In this document: one piece after another, positions 55,762-64,000 of the stretch | Layout: the number at the start of each line of letters is the position of its first letter | Numbering within the stretch: the stretch's first letter is position 1 | NCBI GenBank assembly: GCA_022496805.1 | Contig: CM040088.1 | Location: 22,785,001-22,849,000 of the forward strand | Length of the DNA stretch: 64,000 bases | Source of the DNA: Pohlia nutans | Taxonomy: Eukaryota > Streptophyta > Bryopsida > Bryales > Mniaceae | Direction: 5' to 3' | The notes under the pieces: model-generated | Told to the model about the DNA's origin: nothing | What the model saw: the letters and a program-made list of their open reading frames with translations, nothing else | The model's database searches: none | Made by a program: the position numbers and the translations under genes

Positions 55762-56961
55762 ATGACGGCGGCAGAGTGTGAAGTGCCTGTGCCGGAGCCG
55801 CCGCAAGAGCAAGCAGAAGAAGAGTGTCCAGCGGCAGAGCCGAAAGAAATTAGTGTGGACTCAGTGATTACTGTGGACACGGTGGTTGAGCAAGATGGCA
55901 AGGTGGAGGAGACGTGCTATGAAGAGGTGAATATTAAACAGACGTTCACTCCGGAGGAGCCCATGCCGTATGGACCCGATGAATCCCTAACGCAGGAGGG
56001 CAAGGTACAGTTTCTTGCGCTTAACCCTAATTGTTTGAGGGCTATTCACTGTTGTCTTTCCAAGATACTTCTATTACATTGCGTATCTCATGAATGGCAG
56101 CGTCGTTATGATTCGAGTTAACCTAATCTGAACACAAACAGTGAAGACGACGACTGCCGATTGTTCTGAAGGGAACAAAATTTGTGATGGTTAACCCCTA
56201 AAGGACCAAGAAGCAGGAATTGGTTTTTGAGTAGGTTCTATGTGGACTTTCTTTTGTTCAAATTTGTTTGTTTTTTACCAACATATGCACTGTTCTTCAC
56301 CGATTCTAGTGATATAAAGCTCAGTCTCATCTGAATTGTATTTTTCGTGATATGTTCAATTGAATTTGTCATTTTAAAACCATGAATTCTTGGTCCTTTA
56401 AGGGTTAATCTCTCTACTGTTGAACTTAGTTGTCCTGTTTTCTGTGCGTTCTACTTTGAGTTATTTTATCGCTAGGCGAGGCAGACAGCTGAGGATTCTA
56501 TGCATTTATTTGCATTCAACCCTCTCTAATGGGGAGGGGACAAATGGGCTTTTTTACATGTGTTCACACCTTGACATGTGAAATGTGCATATTTTGAGGA
56601 TATACAGGGAATGTGCAAGTAGGTTGAGTGTATTATCATAAGGCTCTCTTGACATTTCTCTCATTTGCTTGTGCAGGAAGATGAAGAGGAATGCGGATTT
56701 TGCCTTTTTATGAAGGCTGGTCCTTGTGGGAAGCGATTTGCGGCTTGGGAGGCTTGTGTTGACGATGCAGAGACTGCAGGGATAAACATCGTGGAGAAGT
56801 GTGCTCAGAAAACACATTTTTTAAAAGATTGCATGGAGGCCAACCCGGAGTATTACGGACCCGTTCTGCAAGCAGAGAAAGCTATAGATGAGCAAGCAAC
56901 AATGGAGGCCAAGGCAGGCAACGAGGAGAATTCAAGTAACAACGAACCAATTCCTGCTTAG
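55762..56961 (+). CDS. GCK-domain protein with twin CX9C motif, 175 aa
   Basis: Exon 1 55762-56004 and exon 2 56677-56961, GT-AG, 176 codons. Residues 1-81 are acidic and Pro/Glu-rich. The GCK domain (about 82-150) opens ECGFCLFMKAGPCG, then C-GKRFAAWEA-C, later C-AQKTHFLKD-C and EYYGPVLQAEKA. That is one CXXC pair plus two CX9C pairs, the pattern of coiled-coil-helix-coiled-coil-helix proteins such as the mitochondrial import oxidoreductase Mia40, although the C-P-C redox motif is replaced by C-G-F-C. Function is not established for the plant GCK family; a mitochondrial intermembrane-space substrate of the Mia40 relay is a reasonable guess. The ATG sits in a good context (GCCATGACG). A 218-bp MITE lies in the intron. 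Confidence 0.85.
56191..56408. mobile_element. TTAA-flanked MITE in the GCK intron
   Basis: Starts TTAACCCCTAAAGGACC and ends GGTCCTTTAAGGGTTAA. The most intact copy of the family whose remnants fill the introns of the LysM-lysozyme gene. Confidence 0.8.
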
Positions 56962-59639
56962 ACAATTTTTAAATACTGGTTGAGGGGTCAGCTGTTTCGG
57001 CAATTCATCTCTTGTCCTGCCCATTCAAACATCAGTTTTGGTAGGTATTGAACAGGGAAGTATATCTGCGGTGAACATTTAAACACCCGAGGTTGTAGCA
57101 GTAGAGATGAGAAATATCTTCCAGTCGGTCCATAGGATAGTATCTCCCACAACCTGAAATTTATCAAAGTCCACTGGTTTTTATCAAAGGTTCTTACAGT
57201 TATAAAATGCACCAAACCAGAAATCTGGAGGTTATATTTACTGCTCTGGTCACAGGACTGAATACCATATCTCTGAAACCGAGGTATGTTGCAAGCGGTT
57301 TTAATTCTTTGTTTTCTAGACGGCCATGCTGACTCTTTGAAGACCATCCGAAGCTGCCTGTCTTTTCATTCCTGCTTGTGTCGGTATGCAGTCCTTTGTG
57401 TTGGAAGAGATTTTTCTTGCAATTCTTGTAAGGCTTACCGAAGAGGTAAACTCAGTGTCCAAAGTTGGCTTTTGATTCAGACTTTATTTTTTGAAGCATT
57501 GTTCTTAGTATATGGACTTATGGAGCTAAAGACATGAACAAGAAAGGAAGCCTGTGTGCTGGAGCTTTGAAGCTTTCGTTGGGTACCTGGAGGGTTGTGC
57601 AGAAATGCTGAATCAAGAGCGTTGTGATCAACCTAAATTACCCTGTTGATACAGACGAGCTCTACAGTATCAGTATGCAAGATATACTTTGCTAATATTA
57701 GTTTTTACCTGGCTAAGACTTTCTTGCAGGGAATATCATTTGGTAATATACTGGTGTATAGGCCAACACATGGCAATGGTAATTAGGTTCCCCACCTTAT
57801 ACCTTTTACACACTTGGCTTGCTTCCGCACGATTCATTTTTTGGCAAATTATTGAGATAGACATGCCAATCAGTGCAATGATTCACTAGAGCAAGAACAA
57901 GGCAAGTTGACATTACATTGAGAATTGATAAAAAAATTAATTGGTCATCCAGGAGTAATTTAACTTTAAGTTTGCATCATCTATAACATTCATAGCATTC
58001 TTGAGTAGCAATGGTATAGCACCTTTTGAGAATAGTGTTGACCAAAAGTCAACACTACTGTGTCAAATTGTGTCAAATTGGAGCAAATCAAATGAAATTA
58101 AAGCTTTGACTTGTGAAGACAATTGTTCATTGGCTTGAAGTGCTCTCACTTGTTCAAATTGAGCTCAACTTTGCAAATCTAGGTCCTTTTCATACTAATT
58201 TAGAAGGGGTTTAGAAAGAGTTCTCTGGAATGTCAAATTGGATTGTTTTGCAGCCTTTTTAGATGATTTTGTAGACCTCCGGAGTTGTTCGGTGAAAGCT
58301 ATGACTTAGAAATGTTGACATTGGAGTTATGAACAAATTGATTTGCCTTGTGATCAAATCAGGACCATAAACTGGGAGGCGAAGTAAAGATATTTGATTT
58401 TATGATTAGAATGTATAATAGCAAAATTAATTAATGCAAAATTTCTTCCACTAGATTCTTTCTCTATTCACTAAATGATTCCTTGGTACATGCCTTCTCC
58501 AAATCTTGGCATCAAAATATTCATGTGGTGTTTCTTCAACTATGTCTTCAAAATCCCAACACCCACATCTTTGGCTTTAGTTTTGCCACAAAGTTCACCA
58601 ATGGTAACGAACTCAATGTTAGCTTGGTGAGTTGTTCTACTATATCCCTCAATATATTTTTAATGATTGGAATTAAGACCCTATTGGGATAAAATGGGTT
58701 TTCATACTTAAGCAGGGTATTATGTGTAATTAGTAATAAAAAGATGTAGGGAACAATGACTCAAAATTTAGGCCCAATTTACATTAGGGTGTGGGCCGGA
58801 TTTGGAAGTGACTCAATTCAACGAGACATCGATTGGGCCGATGTCCTGACATTAGGTCAACATTTGGGTCCTTTAATATAAAGCTCTTGGGTCCAATTGT
58901 TGCTCCAGTTTAAGAAAATATTTACTATTGCTCATTAAGAATGGTTACTTGTGATTTTCTTTGGACACTCCAATATAAAGCCTTTGGGCCCAATTAATCA
59001 TTCAATTTTAAAGAATACAACTTCCATTCAATTATAGCACTTGATAACTTGAACATTCCTATGGATTGAAACTCATATATTGATGCAATTGCTAAATGTT
59101 AGGACCCTTCATAATATAGAAATATAGAAATTTCTATTATATACTATTGCATGTTGCATACTATTTGAATACATAATTGTCGAGATTTGACAATATATTT
59201 AGAAAGTAGTAGAGTTCTTATTTTATTTTTATTTTCTCTAAAATGATCTGTATTAAAAAATAATGAATAACATACATTGCATAGAAACATGACAAAAGTA
59301 TTGTGAGGCTATTTAGAGTCATCATTTGAACTTTGAAAGGTCATTGTTCCATCTTTTTTCAACTTTCACTCATAAAATGTCATCATAGTGACCATGTCAT
59401 GAAAAAATGCTACATCTTGTAACATATTTTTTTATCATTTCCTCTCTATCCTTTCTCTTCTTAGATGGCCTTTCTATTTCATATGTACTGAATCTGAATC
59501 ACCTTCCTTATTTTCTACATATTCAATTTGGTGAGATTGTTTTTGCACTAACTACATTTGTTTGATTGCTACTTCAATAATGTGAAACATATAAGTTATT
59601 TGCATTTCCAAAAGATATGCTTTGAGCCTCCGGTATTTT
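56962..59639. other. Intergenic DNA downstream of the GCK gene
   Basis: 56962-57900 may contain 3' UTR. The remainder is AT-rich. No frame with a recognised domain was found. GTGTCAAATT is tandemly repeated near 58062-58080. Confidence 0.4.
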
Positions 59640-60301
59640 GTAATGACCTCTTTTGCTTATTGTATGTTACTTAGAATTGTGATGTCACTATGAATGAGGC
59701 ATAAATTTTGTAAATAGATGCATATTGTAACCAAATTGGCAATGCATGCTCAAGTAGCACATCGAGGCATTTTGATAAAATCCTCCACCACCCTTTTAAA
59801 ATTCCAAATGTACTTTCAATTGCTAATCTAGTATTCGTTTGTATAAAATTTCAATATTTTTTTCTTTAGTAGTGTAGATTTTTGTCTTTTAAATAGTATA
59901 ACAAAATAAGTTACATTCTCATCCAAAGTCATAATCCCAACATTTGCAGCTGACATCAATCACACTTAATTACAAAGCATAAGAGATTTTTTTCAATAAT
60001 AATAGAATGCAAACTCTACTTGAGGTGTTATAATAAAAATATAATTGTCATCTATTGCACCTATAATAAAAGTTATCCTCTTTTTGTTTTTGAAATCTAC
60101 AACAATAGTTTTAATTTGAGATTTTGTTGATGTCTCATATACCCAAGGCTTTTGAACAATTCTAATGACCTCATAACATTCTTTACTACTGGTTGGCTTT
60201 ACTAATCCATACATCTCTCCACACATCATCAAGATATTTGTAGTTAACAATTTGAAAAGTGTAACTACCATTTGGGTTTCTACAACAATTTTCAATTCCA
60301 T
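59640..60301 (-). pseudogene. Decayed PIF/Harbinger transposase
   Basis: The minus-strand frame 60301-59993 contains CGEMYGLVKPTSSKECYEV, then VYETSTKSQIKTIVVDF and FIIGAIDDNYIFIITP, matching the HARBI1-type nuclease (DDE_Tnp_4), whose first catalytic aspartate lies in the GAID motif. Past a stop near 59993 the frame is broken, but a later block, TRLAIESTFGILKGWWRIL (about 59785-59840), matches the conserved ER-FGILK-RWRIL region. Several stops and shifts mean it is inactive. It may have extended upstream to about 60616. Confidence 0.7.
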
Positions 60302-61355
60302 TTAAATGAGTAGCAAAATTTTCCAACATCACACTTTACAATAAAGATAGTTTATTTATTTATTATTATTTAGTTGTATGAGTTTTTTTAATCATGTTAG
60401 GTGAATAGTTGTAGGTTTGTCATGTAAATAGAGTTGGCCAACAATGCCCTTCAATTTCCCGTACGAACATACACTCTTTGTCTTTGGTCTTGTATTTGCC
60501 TCTACCATCAAAATGATGATGATCATCAACGCCTTATAGTAAGTTGAAACTACTATTTGCAATTGAATTATAATACTAATGGCATACTTCATAGAAAAAT
60601 AAAATAAAATATACACTAGTGGAAAGAAGAGATCAAATGGAATAAATAGTCCAATTTATAAGAAAAAAAGTCAACAAAAAAATTAATAGGCATAATAAAA
60701 AATTAAATTTCTATATGCCTTTACTAGCTTTACATGGTGGAAAGGTATTCTAAAGCATTGGAGTTGTTTAAAGGAAAATATCCCTTTTTAAATTCTATTT
60801 TCTTTATTCTATGGGTAGAAACCACTCTAGTTACTAAATGTAGGTTGTCTTTCAAAGAATTTACAAAATTGTACTACTACCTTGCCTAATTTCCTCCATC
60901 TTTTTAAACAACACAATCATGAAAGGCAATACAATTGCAAGCGGAAATACAAGTGAGCTATGGCACTTAGGAGTGGTAATCTAAAAATTTCAATGGTGGA
61001 GATTAGATGATCTAATAGTTGAGATGCAATTTTGCACAAATCGGGTTATAGTTCTTGAAATAAGATTTTGGATCACAATCATCCAATTTTTTTGATTTGG
61101 GTCCAATTTTTGAAATTCAAAGTTGGCCACATAGGCGACTTTATTGACTTCTTTACACCTTCTTTATTTCCTTATTAGGAGGTGTCAAAGTTCGCCACTT
61201 TTGTCCCGCAAGAGAAGGCGATTTGGAAACGAGATTCAAATCTCACAATTGAAGCTACTACTTTTGCACATGATTGTTGATTTCATAATTGTGTTGAACA
61301 TGATCTAGAAAGTAAAACTAAACGCTAACTCCCCCTCTCATCATATAAGAAACTA
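60302..61355. other. Intergenic DNA next to the transposase remnant
   Basis: AT-rich. CACTAGTGGAAAGAAG at about 60614 resembles one CACTA terminus without a partner. No gene. Confidence 0.35.
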
Positions 61356-61661
61356 CTCCTCTATCCTATAATAAGCTTCCTCAACCCTCAAAATAGAAGA
61401 ATTATCTAATCCAATGGTGTGAGCCCTGAGCCAATAAGAGTTTGTAGTAGTTTGAGCAAATAGGAAGCTTATGGGCCGCTTCACACTATGGCTGAAAGTC
61501 AAGAGTCCGTTGAATTCCACCAATTAAATTGCAAACATGACAACTTTCCTGCAATCTGATTGGTGGAATTTGACCATAGTGACTCTCGACTTGCGAAGCG
61601 GCCCTTATTATAGGACAAATAGTTTGAGCAGTCAAGAAGCTTTATTATGGGAAAGAGGGAG
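61356..61661. mobile_element. Stowaway-like MITE with an inner hairpin (306 bp)
   Basis: Ends CTCCTCTATCCTATAATAAG and, on the reverse complement, CTCCCTCTTTCCCATAATAA; TA on both sides (61354-61355 and 61662-61663). Inside, GGGCCGCTTC plus CTATGG pair with CCATAG and GCGAAGCGGCCC, forming a second nested inverted repeat. Confidence 0.7.
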
Positions 61662-61887
61662 TAAGAAACTACCATAGTACACGATTGGATTCACCAGTAG
61701 GGTGCCCAATTTTTAATTAATTTTCTAAAAATAAATTCGGCACTTGTCCTTTTCAAAAAAATTCTTCTTTAAATTTGAAAAAAAAGTGCAAAAAAGATTT
61801 CCTAAAATTTCGACCTTTATTAAAAGAATATAATTAGTGCCGAAGCCAATCGTATACTATGGTAGTAGGTATTGCATAGGCTCAAAC

Positions 61888-62205
61888 TATCTATTCTTGG
61901 CAGAGGAGAGTAGTTTTGTTCCAATGGCCCTTTGTCCGGTCATCAGAAACTTCAAGGCATATGAACATGGTGCCATGATGGTGTATTGAAATGCAATTAA
62001 GATAATTTGGTGCCAACCTCCATACCAACCTAGTAAGGATAAAATGACACCAAAATGACCTATATGTGGCCTTTGATGTCAAAATGGCACCAAAATAGTC
62101 TGGCCGAACTTTTCTGATGGTGGGCACTGGGTCATTAACATTACAAACAGACACTTTATTCACGCCGGCCTTGAAAAAGGCAGGAGTTTCTATCTATCTA
62201 TCGAG
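61888..62205 (+). repeat. CTATC-tailed repeat, interrupted copy
   Basis: Same family as 20608-20745: TCTATTCTTGGCAGAGGAGA, then ATGGCCCTTTGTCCGGT, and after an interruption GGGCACTGGGTCATTAACAT and the CTATCTATC tail. The interruption is the 179-bp insert at 61941-62119. Confidence 0.6.
61941..62119. mobile_element. Small insert with CATCAG ends inside the CTATC repeat
   Basis: Starts CATCAGAAACTTCAAGG and ends AACTTTTCTGATG. The uninterrupted repeat copies read straight across (GTCCGGTGGCCACTGGGTC at 21350). The first six bases equal those of the hAT-like element at 27511. The target duplication is short and ambiguous. Confidence 0.55.
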
Positions 62206-62379
62206 GCTCAAACTAGATTAGAAGGATGATTCTCACACTAGGGCAAGAATGAATGTTACGGTGCCGGAGTTGCTGCTGCATTTGTGAACGATTTTCCTAC
62301 GCATTTGAGGCCGTGAGTGTTGCAGCCACAGTGGAGGAAATGCAAGACGAAGGGAGTCAAGGCTGAATGTTCAGCTGCA

Positions 62380-64000
62380 ATGCTGCATCGCCTCCGTCTT
62401 CCTCTTCTCACTTCCTGCGCCTCTTCGCACGCTTTGGCTCTGGCCAGAATTAGGGCACAGGGCGCATGCATGACCACCTCCAATTCGGCCATGGAGGGCT
62501 CTTCAACTTCTCAAGTGGCTGTTATTGGCGCTGGAGGTACGTGGGTATCAATTGCAGCATTTGAAGTTGAATGCACCTGTTTTTTGAGCTGCTTTGTGTT
62601 GAGATTCAACAGTTCTGGAGTCTTAAACGTTTTCTGGTTGTTACTATCACATTCTTGAGCTTCTGAGTTCGCATCCCCTACCGAGAATCTTTTCTTTTTG
62701 CACTCAAAGAAAACGCTTCTTATTTTGCACAGAAAGGTATATTTTTCTGGTTTTCTCCATTTGATTGTTTCACCATTCTCTCCATCATTCTTTCTTGTGT
62801 ACTAGGTAACTCAAATAGTGGTGCTTTGTTCTCACCCGAGCTTCAGATTTTGAGGTCACCTAATATATTCTCAGTGACAGTGCTAGAATCTCAATGGTAA
62901 TGCCAAAAAAATCTGGAGTGTCAGAGTAGAAACCGCAGAAACTGGAAAGAGGGGAGTGGTTATGGGACATAACCTACCTTGCTTTTATTTTTTTATCAAA
63001 ACTGTCCAATTTCAGTTTTCTGATTGAGCTAGTGGTCCTAAAGAACAGCCTTGGTTATGAGTTCTAACCCATGAGTGAATAACCTATCATCTTGAAACAC
63101 ATCTACTTAAAAAGGGCACAGTAAGTTATGTAGACAGGCAAGGGACATAACCTACGACTAAGGATTGGCACTTTTGAACTAATATAGAAAGAAAGTTAGT
63201 CCTACAACACTTGCATGGAGTGAACTAGTAGGCACAAATCATGAGATCTAACCTGTAAGTAAGTGTGTAGCCACTCATGTATTGACACGTCTGTTCCACA
63301 ATTCATGGAGTAGTTTATGGTTAATAAATAAGGGAGCTGGTCTTGTTGAATGACTGCTTGCCACCTGTAGATTATAAATCCTCATTGAGATTAGTGCCTC
63401 ACACATGGTTTCTTGCGAGAATAATAGTCTTCCAACCAATGTACGGGGAGATCTGGCAGTTAGTGTAAAATCAACGAATGGAATTGCCAAATTACCGGTT
63501 GAAACTCATAGTTTTAGGCTAAATTTCGGATAAAATTTGTGATACTCGGGTGCTACCTAGGTGAAACATGGGTGAAACCGGTTGCTTTTGTAAAATATTG
63601 GATTTTAGCTGGTTTCCTTGGAAAACTCCCCGTTCAGTGCTTCCAACTGGCTCAAGAATGTTATGAATTATGATTCTTTCTGGAGTGAGTGGTTGGATTT
63701 GCCATGTCGCTGTGGTATAGCGAAAGATTTGATTTCCATTAGAAAACTTTGCAGATTTGGTTCAATTAAGTTCACAGGTAGTTGACCATCCATGTGTGAA
63801 AATCTGTGTTATTACAGCGAGATATTAGTTTTTTTGTCAGCATGCAAAACCAAAGTTCTTCATTGTGAATACAGAGTTTATTGAGCTTAATGATTATGGA
63901 ATTTCTTCTAATTGCATCAGCTCGACTGAATTAGGGTTTTTGGGGTTTTGCAGTGGCAGGGTCAGTATGCGCCTCGTTATTAGCAGCAAAGGGTTTGGCT
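62380..64000 (+). CDS. Renalase-like FAD/NAD(P)-binding oxidoreductase, 5' part
   Basis: Exon 1 is 62380-62536; exon 2 begins at 63954 and runs off the window. The joined frame reads VAVIGAGVAGSVCASLLAAK, a classic GXGXXG Rossmann motif for FAD binding, with the SVCASLLA segment typical of plant renalase-like flavoproteins. The N-terminal 35 residues from the ATG at 62380 (MLHRLRLPLLTSCASS) look like a plastid or mitochondrial transit peptide; a later start at MTTSNSAMEG is possible. Renalase-family enzymes oxidise reduced nicotinamide isomers or amines; the plant substrate is unknown. The 1.4-kb intron contains no recognised element. Confidence 0.75.

Overview
The window is nuclear DNA from a land plant. 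It is AT-rich and repeat-dense, with a few intron-containing genes. Four families are typical of plants: a long-form monoacylglycerol lipase, a PLIP-type class 3 lipase, a GCK-domain protein and a renalase-like FAD oxidoreductase. Introns obey GT-AG, and the 5' ends of coding regions are GC-rich. I cannot fix the species. The LysM-lysozyme gene and the abundant TTAA-flanked mini-transposons would be unusual in a flowering plant, so a seed-free lineage is a plausible guess only.

Layout. 1-5455: foldback elements and MITEs. 5456-8940 (-): seven-exon alpha/beta hydrolase of the monoacylglycerol lipase family. 9328-15646 (-): a full-length, very young Ty1/copia retrotransposon with identical 373-bp LTRs and a 5-bp target duplication, inserted 387 bp upstream of the lipase start codon in the same orientation. 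15652-33460: gene-free DNA packed with MITEs, tRNA-derived SINE-like repeats, a 2.8-kb hAT-like element and a large foldback element with two perfect GC-rich palindromes. 33575-37213 (+): four-exon gene for two LysM domains fused to a lysozyme-like (destabilase / i-type) domain. 37214-40314: MITEs and a 43-bp tandem repeat. 40315-43582 (-): four-exon PLIP-like lipase. 43583-55761: intergenic DNA with more elements. 55762-56961 (+): two-exon GCK/twin CX9C protein. 56962-62379: intergenic, with a decayed PIF/Harbinger transposase and a Stowaway-like MITE. 62380-64000 (+): start of a renalase-like oxidoreductase that runs off the window.

The genes do not form an operon or an obvious pathway. Two are acylglycerol/galactolipid-type lipases, which may be coincidence. 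Two results stand out. First, a cysteine-poor, signal-less LysM plus lysozyme fusion keeps the expected catalytic Glu and Asp and looks bacterial in its domain signature. Second, a large MITE family has CCC(C/T)TAA termini at TTAA targets. Its TTAA duplication can be shown inside this window, because an element at 30521-30753 interrupts a repeat whose uninterrupted copy lies at about 47690. This is the hallmark of piggyBac-type transposition.

All exon models were made by eye from reading frame, splice sites and family similarity. No search or alignment program was run.
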